A DNA stretch of 64,000 nt from Actinoplanes sp. N902-109 (GTDB lineage: Bacteria; Actinomycetota; Actinomycetes; Mycobacteriales; Micromonosporaceae). Below are positions 1 to 9,446 of this stretch, in pieces; the stretch's first letter is position 1; each line of letters begins with the position of its first letter. The stretch lies in assembly GCF_000389965.1 (NCBI RefSeq), contig NC_021191.1, positions 6,263,501 through 6,327,500 of the forward strand. Direction: 5' to 3'. Below the pieces are notes generated by a model. That model was not told the origin of the DNA. It was given only the letters and a program-made list of their open reading frames with translations, and did no database searches. A program made the position numbers and the translations under genes.

Positions 1-1054
1 CCCCGGCCGCGGTCGCGGCCTGACCGGCGCGCTGGGCGATCTCGTTGATCGCGGCACCCATCTCGGACGCGGCGGCGGTCACCGTGGTGATGCTCTGCGA
101 CGCGCTCTCGGCGTCCCCGGCGACCGTGGTGGCCTGTGCCGCGGAGTCGCTGACCCGGGTGGAGACCTGGATGCTGCCGGCCGCGAGCCGGCCGGCCGCG
201 TCGCCCAGCGTGGTGGCCGAGGTGACGATGGTCGAGACGGTACGGCGCAGCGCCGTGTTCGCCGCCACCAGCGCGGCAGCCATCTGACCGACCTCGTCGC
301 GGCTGGTCACCCCGGGGTCGCCGGTGAGGTCGCCGCCGGCCAGATCGGTCAGCACCGCACGCACCCTCAGCAACGGGCGCACCACGGCCCGGGCGACCAG
401 CAGGCCGATGAGGACGGCGCCGATCACGACCACCAGCGAGACGATGATCATCATGACGCGCTGCCGGCTCTGCTCCGCCTCCACCTCGGCGATCGACGCC
501 TGACCGGCGGCGGTCTCGGACTCCGCAAGCGTGTCCAGCGCGTCGCCGAACGATTGGTTCGCCACGGCCAGCGCCCCGCCGTCGGCCAGCAGCGCCGCCG
601 CCTGCGTCGTCCGGCCCGCCCGCACCATCGGGACGAGCTGCTGGTCGCGGACCTGCCGCCACTGGACGAGGCCGGCCCGGGCCTGGGCGACAAGCGTGGA
701 GCGGGCGTTGTCGAGGGTGCCGTGGTCCGCCACGTAGGCCGCGATCGCCGCGTCGGCCGCCGTGTCGGTGTCCGCCATCCCGGAGATGACGTCCTCCTGG
801 GCCGCGCCCGGCTTCAGGATGATGACGTCACGCACCTCGACCCGCGAGTCGCCCTGCATGTCCCGCAGCGTGACCAGGTCACCCAGCGGTCGCGCGGTCT
901 GCTCGTACATGTGCCGGGTCCGGACCCCGGCGGCGTTGACGGCGGCCAGGCCGGACCACGCCACCGCGCCGATCCCCACCGCGGCCAGCAGCACGGGCGC
1001 CAGCACCTTCGTCCGAACCGATCGGTTGGCCAGCGACGACGTCAGACCGGACAC
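1..1054 (-). CDS. Methyl-accepting chemotaxis protein, C-terminus beyond the window
   Basis: Transmembrane chemoreceptor that would signal through CheA/CheW. Reading inward from the GTG start: a short cytoplasmic tail, a membrane segment at about residues 17-39, an alpha-helical extracytoplasmic sensor of roughly 160 residues (four-helix-bundle type), a second membrane segment near 200-225 (VMMIIVSLVVVIGAVLI), a HAMP linker, and the start of the Ala/Ser/Thr-rich signalling helix (SEMGAAINEIAQRAGQAA) that runs off the window. The GTG is preceded by GAAGGGA at a suitable distance. The ligand cannot be deduced. No other chemotaxis gene is visible in the window. Confidence 0.88.
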   Translation of the reverse strand, partial: MSGLTSSLANRSVRTKVLAPVLLAAVGIGAVAWSGLAAVNAAGVRTRHMYEQTARPLGDLVTLRDMQGDSRVEVRDVIILKPGAAQEDVISGMADTDTAADAAIAAYVADHGTLDNARSTLVAQARAGLVQWRQVRDQQLVPMVRAGRTTQAAALLADGGALAVANQSFGDALDTLAESETAAGQASIAEVEAEQSRQRVMMIIVSLVVVIGAVLIGLLVARAVVRPLLRVRAVLTDLAGGDLTGDPGVTSRDEVGQMAAALVAANTALRRTVSTIVTSATTLGDAAGRLAAGSIQVSTRVSDSAAQATTVAGDAESASQSITTVTAAASEMGAAINEIAQRAGQAATAAG

Positions 1055-1222
1055 TCGTGTTCCCTTCGTTCCCGCCCCCGGCGCCGGGGATTCCGGATCC
1101 ACCATCGGCAGACCCGCCCCCCACTGAAGGAATCGACGGGTCCGAATGCCGGTCATCCGCCGTTCGCCCGGCGTTCAACCACGCCATCTATCTGCGCTAT
1201 GCAGCCTTCCTACGCTGCACCC

Positions 1223-2131
1223 ATGGCTGCCTCCCTCGCCGTGCGGGCCCGCGGCCTCACGAAGACGTTCGGCGATGTCGTCGCACTCGACGGCATCGAC
1301 CTGGACGTGCCGGCCGGGCAGATCCACGGGCTGGTCGGTCCGAACGGCGCCGGCAAGACCACGCTGCTGGGCCTGCTGCTCGGTCTGTCCGTCGCCGACC
1401 ACGGCGAGCTGGCGATCCTCGGCACGGCGGTGCGGCGGGCGCTCGCCGGACCGGACGGGGTCGCCGGGTTCGTGGACGGCCCCGGGCTGTACCCCTCGCT
1501 CACCGCCCGGCAGAACCTCGCCGCGCTGGCCGCGCTGCGCGGCGAGCACCGGGCCGCCGACATCGACGACGTGCTCGCTCAGGTCGGTCTCACCGATGTC
1601 GCCGACGACCGCGCCCACGGATTCTCCCTCGGCATGCGCCAGCGGCTGGGGCTCGCCGCCGCGCTGCTCACCCGGCCCCGGCTGCTGGTGCTCGACGAGC
1701 CGTCCAACGGTCTCGACCCGGCGGGCCAGCGGCACGTGCACCGGGTGCTCACCCGGCTCGCCGCGGGCGGCACCGCGGTCGTGCTGTCCAGCCACCGGAT
1801 GGACGACGTCGAGGCGCTGTGCTCCGAGGTCACCATCCTCGCCACCGGCCGGGTGGTGTTCTCCGGCCCGCTGGGCAAGCTGGCCGCCGGCGACCGCGAG
1901 CTGGACTACCGGCTGCGGACCCCGGACCCGCGGGCCGCCCGCCGGGTGGCGGCCGGTGTGCCCGGGGTGGTCGTGCTAGGCGCCGGGTCGCTGGTGGTGC
2001 GCGCGGCGTCCCCGGCCCTCGATGACCTGGTCGTCGCGCTGGTACGCGAGGGCCTCGCGATCCGTGAACTGACCCCGGTGGTGTCCCCGCTGGAGGCCGC
2101 GTTCCTGGCACTCACCGGAGAGGCCGCATGA
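1223..2131 (+). CDS. ABC transporter ATP-binding protein
   Basis: Cytoplasmic ATPase that powers the permease encoded next. It has Walker A GPNGAGKTT at about residues 39-47, signature FSLGMRQRLGL, Walker B RLLVLDEPSNGLDP and the switch histidine in VVLSSHRM. A C-terminal extension of about 80 residues is typical of drug/antibiotic or lantibiotic-immunity type exporters (CcmA/NatA group). The stop overlaps the permease start as ATGA, so the two are translationally coupled. No clear ribosome binding site precedes the chosen ATG; an in-frame ATG 24 bases upstream is an alternative. Substrate unknown. Confidence 0.9.
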   Translation: MAASLAVRARGLTKTFGDVVALDGIDLDVPAGQIHGLVGPNGAGKTTLLGLLLGLSVADHGELAILGTAVRRALAGPDGVAGFVDGPGLYPSLTARQNLAALAALRGEHRAADIDDVLAQVGLTDVADDRAHGFSLGMRQRLGLAAALLTRPRLLVLDEPSNGLDPAGQRHVHRVLTRLAAGGTAVVLSSHRMDDVEALCSEVTILATGRVVFSGPLGKLAAGDRELDYRLRTPDPRAARRVAAGVPGVVVLGAGSLVVRAASPALDDLVVALVREGLAIRELTPVVSPLEAAFLALTGEAA

Positions 2132-3450
2132 CCGCCCCGACCGTCGCCCGCGGCTACCGCTTCGAGCTGCTCAAACTGACCTCCCAGTGGCGCATCCGGC
2201 TGCTCGTGCTCACCTGCTGGGTTGCTCCGGCGGTCTTCGTGGCAGCGGTGAGCCGGCAGGCGTCGCTGCCGGTCGACACGCTGTTCGGCCGATGGATGCA
2301 CGCGACCGGCTGGGCCGGGCCGCTGGTGGTCCTCGGCTTCGCCGGTACCTGGGCGCTGCCCCTGCTGACCTCGCTGGTCGCCGGGGATGCGTTCGCCGCC
2401 GAGGACCGGCTCGGCACCTGGCGCCACCTGCTCGTGGCGGTCCGCTCACCCCGGCGCATCTTCGTCGCGAAGGCGCTGGCCGCGCTCACTGTCGTGGTGC
2501 TGCTGGTGGCCGGGCTGGCGGTGTCCGGTGTGGCCGGTGGTCTGGTGGCGGTCGGCAACCGGCCGCTGACCGGGCTCGACGGCCGGCTGCTCAGCACCGG
2601 GGACACCGCCGGCCGGGTGCTGCTCGCGTGGGTCTGCGTGCTCGCCCCCACCCTGGCCCTGGCCGCTCTCGGGCTGCTGGGCTCGGTCACGCTCGGCCGC
2701 TCGCCGGTGGGCCTGCTGGTGCCCGCGCTGGTCGCGCTCGCGTTCCAGCTGCTGCAGATGCTGCCGCTGCCGGTCGCGGTGCGCCTGGCGCTGCCCGGGT
2801 ACGCGTTCATCGCCTGGAACGGCCTGTTCACCGGCCCGGCGCAGCTGGGCCCGCTGCTCACCGGGATCGCGGTCAGCCTGGTGTGGGCGGTGACCGCCAC
2901 CGCGCTCGCGTATGTGCTGTTCCTGCGGCGGGACTTCACCAACCCGGCGTACGACGGGTCGGGCCGGCGCGCGTTCACCGCCGGGGTGCTGCCGCTGGCC
3001 GCGCTGCTCGCTGTGACGATCACGGTGCTGGCCGCGGCGACCACTGCCACCGGCTCCGGCATCGGTCAGGACAAGGTGCGGCGCTCGGTCGCCACCGCCT
3101 TCGCCCACCTCTACCGGATCCAGACCGCCCAGCTGCACCGGCCCGACGTCACCGAGGCTCAGCTGGACCCATCGGCCGCCTGCACCAAGGGCGCGGGCCA
3201 GGTCGCCGGTGACGGGCCGGGCAACGACTGGCGGTGCGTCGTCTCCTGGCACCTGCCCGGCGTCGCGGCCACCGGGACGGCGATCTACCAGCTCGACATC
3301 GCCCCGGACGGCCGCTGGATGGCCGACGGTGACGGGCCGAAGGAAGTGAACGGCTACTTCCTGGTCCGCACCCCGACCGGCGACCAGCCGAACCCGCTCT
3401 GGCAGTTCGACGGCACCGTCGAGCTGCTCGCCACCTCGTCGAAGGAGTAG
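2128..3450 (+). CDS. ABC transporter permease with extracytoplasmic C-terminal domain
   Basis: Membrane partner of the preceding ATPase, 440 residues. The N-terminal 310 residues contain about six hydrophobic segments of ABC-2 type arrangement. The last about 130 residues (after the segment ending near TVLAAATTATG) are hydrophilic with two cysteines (AACTKG and WRCVVSW) and look like an extracytoplasmic domain. That tail is unusual for an ABC-2 permease and could bind substrate or a cell-wall partner. The gene overlaps the ATPase by four bases and is followed after three bases by the phosphoesterase gene, so all three probably form one transcript. Confidence 0.83.
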   Translation: MTAPTVARGYRFELLKLTSQWRIRLLVLTCWVAPAVFVAAVSRQASLPVDTLFGRWMHATGWAGPLVVLGFAGTWALPLLTSLVAGDAFAAEDRLGTWRHLLVAVRSPRRIFVAKALAALTVVVLLVAGLAVSGVAGGLVAVGNRPLTGLDGRLLSTGDTAGRVLLAWVCVLAPTLALAALGLLGSVTLGRSPVGLLVPALVALAFQLLQMLPLPVAVRLALPGYAFIAWNGLFTGPAQLGPLLTGIAVSLVWAVTATALAYVLFLRRDFTNPAYDGSGRRAFTAGVLPLAALLAVTITVLAAATTATGSGIGQDKVRRSVATAFAHLYRIQTAQLHRPDVTEAQLDPSAACTKGAGQVAGDGPGNDWRCVVSWHLPGVAATGTAIYQLDIAPDGRWMADGDGPKEVNGYFLVRTPTGDQPNPLWQFDGTVELLATSSKE

Positions 3451-3453
3451 TGC

Positions 3454-6180
3454 ATGCACGTCACCCGTCTGCGGCGGCCGAGGGAACGGCATCTCGGCCG
3501 CCGCACCGCCACCGTGGCCGCGGGCACGGTGGTGCTGCTCGCCGCCGGAGCCGGTGCGGGCTGGGCCTCGACCCACCGGTTCGGCACCGACCGGGTCGGC
3601 GAGACCACCGGCAAGGGGCTCGTCGTCTCCGCCGACCAGTACGTCCGGCCGTACGGGCAACGGCTGGTCGTCCCCAACGGCAAGATCATGTCCTCCGCGG
3701 TCAGCCCGGACGGCACCCACCTGGCGGCCTCGATCACCGACGGCGGCGAGGCGCTGGCCGTGGTGAACCTGAAGACGTGGACCGTGCAGCAGCTGGTCGG
3801 CAACAACGCCGCCGCGAACCTGCGCATCCCCGGCAACGACGTCGGCCAGGAGGGCCCGGCCTATTCCCCCGACGGGCGGCGGCTGTGGCTGGGTCAGACC
3901 GACGGCTACCGCACGTTCGACGTGCAGCCCGACGGCACCCTGGCCAACCCGGCTTTCGTCACGATCCCGGCCGACGGCGCCCGGCACGCGCTGGTCGGCG
4001 AGGCCGTGTTCACCCCGGACGGGACGACCGTGTACGCGGCGGTGAACGGCCAGAACCGGGTGGTGGCCATCGATGCCGCCACCGGCACGATCCAGCAGAG
4101 CTGGGCCGTCGGCATCGCGCCCCGCGACCTGGTCCTGACCGGCTCGAAGCTCTACGTGAGCAACGAGGGCGGCCGGACCGCACAGCCCGGCGACACCACG
4201 ATCAACTCCTACGACACCCCGGTGCCGGCGAACCCGGTGACCGGCGCCACCACCACCGGCACGGTGAGCGTCATCGACGTGGCGAAACCCTCCGCCGCGG
4301 TCAAGACCGTCGGCGTCGGCCTGCACCCGACCGCCCTGTACGCCGCGAAGCGGGCCGTGTTCGTCACGAACACCGCCACCAACGACGTGTCGGTCATCGA
4401 CACCACCCGCGACAAGGTCGTGCAGACCATCGCCACCCGGCCCTGGCCGGAGGCCTCGGTCGGGTACGAGCCCGACGGCGTCACGCTCACCCGCGACGGG
4501 CACCTGCTGGTGACGCTGGGCCGGGCCGACGCGGTCGCGGTCTACCGCTACGCCGGCCCGCTGGAACCGGTCAGCTATGTCGGGCTGCTGCCCACCGACT
4601 ACTTCCCGGCCGAGATCACCACCGTGGGCCCGGACGTGCTGGTCTCCAACACCCGGGGCATCGACGCCCGCCGCGCGACCACCGCCGCCGGGCACACCAC
4701 CCACGACACCACGTCGAGTTTGCAGCGCTTCCGGCTGCCCAGCGACAAGGTGATCCGCGCCCGGACCGCCGAGGTGTTCCGGCAGAACGGCTGGACCGCC
4801 GGCGCGGTGGCCGCGGCCGGCCGGGTCAAGGCCAAGCCGGTGCCCGTACCGGCGCGGCTGGGTGATCCCTCGACGATCAAGCACGTCTTCCTGATCGTCA
4901 AGGAGAACCGCACCTACGACCAGCTGTTCGGCGACGACACCCGCGGCGACGGCGACCCGGCGCTGGCCGAGTTCGGCGCCAACGTCACGCCGAACCAGCA
5001 CGCGCTGACCGGCCAGTTCGGGCTGTACGACAACACGTACGACATCGGCACCAACTCGGCCGAGGGACACAACTGGCTGATGCAGGCCGACAACCCCGAG
5101 TACACCGAGTCCTCGGCCGGCGAGTACGCCCGCAGCTACGACACCGAGGACGACGCTCTCGGCCACCAGCGCACCGGCTTCCTGTGGACCGGCGCCCAGG
5201 CGGCCGGCCGCAGCGTGCGCGACTTCGGCGAGTTCCACCAGTTCCTGACCAAGCCCGCCGGGGCCACCTGGCAGAACCTGTACTGCGACAGCAAGGCCAT
5301 GGCGGCCACCGGCGCGGACACGGCGTACCCGATGGTGTCGTCGTCACCGATCCCGTCGCTCAACGCCGTGTCGGTGCCCGGGTTCCCGAAGTTCGACACC
5401 AGCGTCCCGGACGTCTACCGCTACCAGATCTGGAAGCGCGACTTCGAGCGGAACGGCCCGGCGGACCTGAACATGTTCTGGCTCTCCAGCGATCACACCG
5501 GCGGCCCGCCCAACGCAGCCGCGCAGGTCGCCGACAACGACCTCGCGGTGGGCAGGATGGTCGACACCATCTCGCACAGCAGGTACTGGAAGGACTCGGC
5601 GATCTTCGTGGTCGAGGACGACTCGCAGGCCGGGCTGGACCACATCGACGGTCACCGGGCGCCGATCCAGATCATCAGCCCGTACGCGGTGCACGGCGCC
5701 GTGGACGACCACTACTACTCGCAGATCACCATGATCCGGACCATCGAACAGATCCTCGGCATCCACCCGATGAACCAGAAGGACAGCGCGGCCAGCCCGA
5801 TGACCGCGGCGTTCACCACCCGGGCGGACACCACGCCGTTCACCGCACGGCCCAACCGGACCTCGCTGACGCTGGGCCTGGCCACCCCGCCGCCGTGCGG
5901 GGTGGACACCCCCGCGCCGCAGGACCCGGCCGCGGCGGCTGCACCCTCGGCCACGGTGCCCGCAGCCGAGCAGGCGGTCGCCCGGCAGTGGGCCACCTGG
6001 ACGGCCCAGCAGCAGCTCACCGGGCCGAACGCCAAGCCCGACCTGGCGAACCCCGCGCAGATGAACCACTTCACCTGGTACCAGTCGCACGACTGGACCC
6101 GGCCCTATCCCGGCGAGCGGGCGATCGTGGCGCCGGACAAGGTGCCCGGCGCGTTCATCCCGCCGGCCGAGTCCGACTGA
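3454..6180 (+). CDS. Beta-propeller / phosphoesterase fusion (YncE-like plus PF04185-like)
   Basis: A 908-residue exported or membrane-anchored protein. It has an N-terminal hydrophobic segment at about residues 20-38, then YncE-like propeller repeats at about 60-440 (recurring SPDGTHLA, FTPDGTTVYAAV, VSVIDTTRDKVV). From about residue 476 follows an alkaline-phosphatase-superfamily phosphoesterase domain opening with KHVFLIVKENRTYDQLFGD. A metal-site-like FVVEDDSQAGLDHIDGHR lies near residue 720. The start follows GAAGGAG. Architectures of this kind are annotated as bifunctional YncE/alkaline phosphatase family proteins; the substrate is unknown. It lies directly downstream of the ABC exporter and probably belongs to the same operon. 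Confidence 0.88.
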   Translation: MHVTRLRRPRERHLGRRTATVAAGTVVLLAAGAGAGWASTHRFGTDRVGETTGKGLVVSADQYVRPYGQRLVVPNGKIMSSAVSPDGTHLAASITDGGEALAVVNLKTWTVQQLVGNNAAANLRIPGNDVGQEGPAYSPDGRRLWLGQTDGYRTFDVQPDGTLANPAFVTIPADGARHALVGEAVFTPDGTTVYAAVNGQNRVVAIDAATGTIQQSWAVGIAPRDLVLTGSKLYVSNEGGRTAQPGDTTINSYDTPVPANPVTGATTTGTVSVIDVAKPSAAVKTVGVGLHPTALYAAKRAVFVTNTATNDVSVIDTTRDKVVQTIATRPWPEASVGYEPDGVTLTRDGHLLVTLGRADAVAVYRYAGPLEPVSYVGLLPTDYFPAEITTVGPDVLVSNTRGIDARRATTAAGHTTHDTTSSLQRFRLPSDKVIRARTAEVFRQNGWTAGAVAAAGRVKAKPVPVPARLGDPSTIKHVFLIVKENRTYDQLFGDDTRGDGDPALAEFGANVTPNQHALTGQFGLYDNTYDIGTNSAEGHNWLMQADNPEYTESSAGEYARSYDTEDDALGHQRTGFLWTGAQAAGRSVRDFGEFHQFLTKPAGATWQNLYCDSKAMAATGADTAYPMVSSSPIPSLNAVSVPGFPKFDTSVPDVYRYQIWKRDFERNGPADLNMFWLSSDHTGGPPNAAAQVADNDLAVGRMVDTISHSRYWKDSAIFVVEDDSQAGLDHIDGHRAPIQIISPYAVHGAVDDHYYSQITMIRTIEQILGIHPMNQKDSAASPMTAAFTTRADTTPFTARPNRTSLTLGLATPPPCGVDTPAPQDPAAAAAPSATVPAAEQAVARQWATWTAQQQLTGPNAKPDLANPAQMNHFTWYQSHDWTRPYPGERAIVAPDKVPGAFIPPAESD

Positions 6181-6201
6181 GCAACTCCCCCGCGCCCCGC
6201 A

Positions 6202-6237
6202 CCGGCGCCGTCGTCCCTCCTCCGACGGCGGCGCCGG
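6202..6237. terminator. Hairpin between convergent genes
   Basis: CCGGCGCCGTCG pairs with CGACGGCGGCGCCGG (three-base bulge) around a short pyrimidine loop. It lies in the 58-base gap between two converging stop codons. There is no T tract, which is common for actinomycete terminators. It probably works in both directions. Confidence 0.6.
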
Positions 6238-6238
6238 G

Positions 6239-7225
6239 TCAGTTCCAGAGGGCGGCCGGGGACTCCGCGTCCGGGATCAGCAGCGCCGGGCGACCGGTGC
6301 CGTCGGCGGGCACCGACCACACGTCGGCTGCCCTCGGGCCGCGGCGCACGGCGTACATCAGCGTGGTGTTGTCGTACCAGGCGGCCTGGTCGTCGATGCT
6401 GCGGGGCTCAGCCGTCCCGGTACGGCGCAGAGTGGCCAGATCCAGCACGGTCAGCCGCCAGCCGCGGCCGGGATCGTCGCCGACCGCCTGTTTGAACGCG
6501 ATGCGCCGGCCGTCCGGGGACAGTGACGGGCACTCCACGTTGGCCGCCAGGGTGCGCACGGTGCGGGCAACCACGTCCCCGGCGACCAGATAGCGGTGCC
6601 CGGCGGTAGACATGGTGGCGTAGAAATGCCGGTCGTCGGCGAACGTCACGCCCCAGAAGTTCAGGTCGGCCGCGTGATAAGGCTTACCGTCGCGGGTGAC
6701 AGCGAACGTCTCCAGGGTGTCGGCCGTCTCCCCGGTGACGGTGTTGAGCATGCCGACCCGGGTGGAGAACCGGCCGCCGTTGTAGCTGTCCCCCGTCACG
6801 AACACCGTCCAGGTCAGCACGTGGCCGCTCGGCGCGACCCGGGCCCGGTTGGGCACCCCGACCAGCGGATAGCTGTCCCGCACGGCGAGGTGCGCGTCGA
6901 GCACGGCGAGCTGGTAGGTCGCCAGCGGGCCGTCCGGGCGCAGGCAGATCCCGGCGCCCGCGGCGGCGTACAGGCGGTCGCAGTCCAGCGCCGCCACCGT
7001 CCGCGCCCCGGCGGGCTGCTCGCGGGTGACGGTCGCGGCGCGTCCGTAGCTGCCGGGTGCGGTGCTGCGGAACAACAACCGATTGCCCGGTCCGGCGTCG
7101 ACCCCGCTCGCTGCGACGGCCGGTGCGCTGCTGCGATGCCCGGCGATGAGCACGTACGTCACCGCAGCAGCGAGCAGCGCCACCGTGAGCGCCACGGCGA
7201 GCAGGGTCCGGCTTCGTACCGTCAT
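6239..7225 (-). CDS. Membrane-anchored TolB/WD40-like propeller protein
   Basis: A 328-residue protein with an N-terminal signal anchor (TLLAVALTVALLAAAVTYVLIAG) followed by repeats typical of TolB/WD40-like propellers, for example CPSLSPDGRRIAFKQAVGDD and WYDNTTLMYAVRRG. It is predicted to sit outside the membrane and to act by binding rather than catalysis. Its ATG overlaps the stop of the upstream MFS gene (ATGA), so it is translated together with the transporter. No specific function can be assigned. Confidence 0.75.
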   Translation of the reverse strand: MTVRSRTLLAVALTVALLAAAVTYVLIAGHRSSAPAVAASGVDAGPGNRLLFRSTAPGSYGRAATVTREQPAGARTVAALDCDRLYAAAGAGICLRPDGPLATYQLAVLDAHLAVRDSYPLVGVPNRARVAPSGHVLTWTVFVTGDSYNGGRFSTRVGMLNTVTGETADTLETFAVTRDGKPYHAADLNFWGVTFADDRHFYATMSTAGHRYLVAGDVVARTVRTLAANVECPSLSPDGRRIAFKQAVGDDPGRGWRLTVLDLATLRRTGTAEPRSIDDQAAWYDNTTLMYAVRRGPRAADVWSVPADGTGRPALLIPDAESPAALWN

Positions 7226-8451
7226 GCCCGGCGCCCGGCCCGCAGCAGCAACACGGCCGAACCGCCCAGCGTGACCACGGCGGCGGCGAGCATGGCCCGG
7301 ATGGCCCCGGCGGCATCCCAGTGCTGCCACGCCAGCCCGAACACCACCGACGAGATGAGGTACGCAACCGCCTGTCCACTCTGGATCAGGGCCAGCCCGG
7401 TGGTCCGGAGGTGGGCGGGCAGCACCGGACCCGCCGCCGCCATCAGCACACCGTCGGTGGCCGCGTAGTACCCGCCGTACAGGACAAGGACCGTGACCAG
7501 CGCGGGCAGGCCGCCCCACGAACCGGCCAGGAGCAGATAGATCACCAGCAGGGCGGCATAGCCGCCGAGGAAGACCCGGGTGCGGCCGATCCGGTCGGCC
7601 AGCGCGCCGAGCGGCACCGCGAGAATGAGGTACGCCAGGCCGGTGCCCACCGCCAGCACCGGGAACCAGCCGGTGGGCAGGCTTTCCCGGCGTTGCAGCA
7701 GCAGATAGACGAAGCCGTCGCCGATCGTGCTCAACCCCAGCAGGACCGCGCCGGCGAGCAGCAGCCGCACCGGCCGTCGCCGCAGCAACCCGGCCGCCTG
7801 CCGCAGATCCACCGCCGGGCTCCCGGCAGCCGGGCGGCGGTCGTCCCGGACGAACAGCACCAGCACCATGACCCCGAGCGCGGCGACGCACCCGCTGACC
7901 ACGAACACCGCGTCGAACGCCTGCCCGGAGGTGGCCAGCACGGCCAGCGCGACCAGCGGACCGGCGAACGCCCCGGCGCTGTCCATCGCCCGGTGCACGC
8001 CGAACGCCCGGCCCAGCGCCTCGGGCGGGGTGGCCGCGGTGATCAGCGCGTCGCGCGGGGCGGTGCGCAACCCCTTGCCGGCCCGGTCGGCCACGATCGC
8101 GGCGCCGACGCCGGTCAGCGACGTGCCGGCCAGCAGGAGGCCGGCCTTGGCCACGGCGGAGAGGCCGTAGCCGAGACCGGCGATCAGCTTGCGCCGCCGC
8201 ACCCGGTCGGCGAGATAGCCGCCGGCCAGGCGCAGCAGCGCGGTCGCCCCGGTGTACAGACCATCGGCCAGGCCGTAGACCGCCGGGCCCAGCCCGAGCC
8301 CGGCCACCAGGTACAGCGGCAGGATCGCCGTCACCATCTCGCTGGAGATGTCGGTGACCAGGCTTACCGTGCCCAGGGCGAGCACGTTCGCGGCGATCGT
8401 GGCGCTTTTCGTGCGGGTGGTGGCCGGACGGCCCACCGAGGCGAGGTACAT
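7222..8451 (-). CDS. MFS transporter
   Basis: A 409-residue polytopic protein with about 12 hydrophobic helices and MFS loop motifs (ADRVRRRKLIAGLGYGLSA between helices 2 and 3, and ADRIGRTRVFLGGYAAL in the second half). It starts at MYLASVGRP, ten bases after the stop of the phosphoesterase gene, and its stop overlaps the next gene, so the three genes look like one unit. Members of this branch are usually annotated as drug or small-solute exporters; the substrate cannot be told from sequence. Confidence 0.88.
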   Translation of the reverse strand: MYLASVGRPATTRTKSATIAANVLALGTVSLVTDISSEMVTAILPLYLVAGLGLGPAVYGLADGLYTGATALLRLAGGYLADRVRRRKLIAGLGYGLSAVAKAGLLLAGTSLTGVGAAIVADRAGKGLRTAPRDALITAATPPEALGRAFGVHRAMDSAGAFAGPLVALAVLATSGQAFDAVFVVSGCVAALGVMVLVLFVRDDRRPAAGSPAVDLRQAAGLLRRRPVRLLLAGAVLLGLSTIGDGFVYLLLQRRESLPTGWFPVLAVGTGLAYLILAVPLGALADRIGRTRVFLGGYAALLVIYLLLAGSWGGLPALVTVLVLYGGYYAATDGVLMAAAGPVLPAHLRTTGLALIQSGQAVAYLISSVVFGLAWQHWDAAGAIRAMLAAAVVTLGGSAVLLLRAGRRA

Positions 8452-8461
8452 CCGGCGGCGC

Positions 8462-9307
8462 TCAGTTCCACACGTCGGTGATCGGGGTGGCACCGGCTGC
8501 GCCGCCGAGCGCGGTGAGGCCATACGCGGTCTCGATGGTCCGCAGCACGGTGTAGTGGGTGATCTTCGTGGTGGAGGTGCCGGTCTTGACGTGAGCGCCG
8601 ACGAACGCGGTGAAGATGTGGTTGAGCGACAGCGAGTTGTCCTCGTCGAATGTGACGATCAGCAGGCTGTTGTGCGTCCTGGCCCACTGGGCGTAGGCGT
8701 CCAGGTTGGTCTTGAGCCAGCTGTTGCCGGTGCTGATCGAGCAGTCGTGCATGTCGTTGCACATGTCCGGGGTCACGAACGCCACCGTCGGCAGCGCCGC
8801 GTAGTCGCTGCTCGCCGGGAAGTTCGCGTACGTGAGGTTGTCGGCCGCCGGCACCGAGCTGAAGTCCACCCAGCTGTTGTGCTTGCGCCGGTACGTCCCG
8901 CTGGAGCAGCCGGTGTACCCGTTGGACGGCATCGCCTCGGAGTAGCCCCGGAACGTCAGCCCGGCGCCGATCAGCTGGGCGCCGAGGTTGTCCGCGCTGA
9001 ACGTCCTGGGGCAGTCGTCGTTGGTCACACCCTGGGTGGCCCCGGAGAACAGGGCGATGTAGTTCGGCTGGCTGGGGTGGGTGATCGCGTACGACTGGGT
9101 GAAGCTGGTGCCCTGCGCGGCCAGGGACTGGAAGTACGGGGCGCCGGCGGCGGTGATCTGCGAGCTCGCCTTGTTCTCGAACATCACCAGCACGATGTGG
9201 TCGAAGCGGGGCACGCCGGTGGCGGCCTGGGCAGTCGGTGCCGCGGCGGTGAGCCCGGCAGTGACCAGTGCGAGGGTCGCCGCAGCGACCGTCAGACGTC
9301 GGACCAT
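8462..9307 (-). CDS. Secreted phosphoesterase (PF04185-like acid phosphatase)
   Basis: A 281-residue protein with a clear Sec signal peptide ending near AAPTAQA. The mature domain opens with FDHIVLVMFENKASSQI and contains THPSQPNYIALFSG, TPDMCNDMHDC and LLIVTFDEDNS, matching the phosphoesterase family that also includes phospholipase C and AcpA-type acid phosphatases. Four or more cysteines suggest disulfides in the exported form. It is the first gene of a three-gene minus-strand unit with an MFS transporter and a propeller protein. Confidence 0.88.
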   Translation of the reverse strand: MVRRLTVAAATLALVTAGLTAAAPTAQAATGVPRFDHIVLVMFENKASSQITAAGAPYFQSLAAQGTSFTQSYAITHPSQPNYIALFSGATQGVTNDDCPRTFSADNLGAQLIGAGLTFRGYSEAMPSNGYTGCSSGTYRRKHNSWVDFSSVPAADNLTYANFPASSDYAALPTVAFVTPDMCNDMHDCSISTGNSWLKTNLDAYAQWARTHNSLLIVTFDEDNSLSLNHIFTAFVGAHVKTGTSTTKITHYTVLRTIETAYGLTALGGAAGATPITDVWN

Positions 9308-9433
9308 ACGAGGATCGTCGGCGGCACCGCCAACACCGGCGCACCCGCACCATGGACACCGGGTGAAGAATCGACGACCGACGATCGAACGGTGATCCGC
9401 TGCCCGGCATGACGACGCAGCGGCCGGTGCCGT

Positions 9434-9446
9434 GATACTCATGCGG
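9434..9446 (+). promoter_or_regulatory. Probable leaderless -10 element
   Basis: GATACT ends six bases before the GTG of the acetyltransferase, which has no ribosome binding site. This is the spacing expected when transcription starts at the start codon itself. Confidence 0.4.

Noticed and set aside
2446..5238. Very long minus-strand open frame of about 930 codons opposite the permease and phosphoesterase genes
   Set aside because: Arg/Gly/Val-rich without any family motif. It is a shadow of well-supported genes in GC-rich DNA, where stop codons are rare in some antisense frames.
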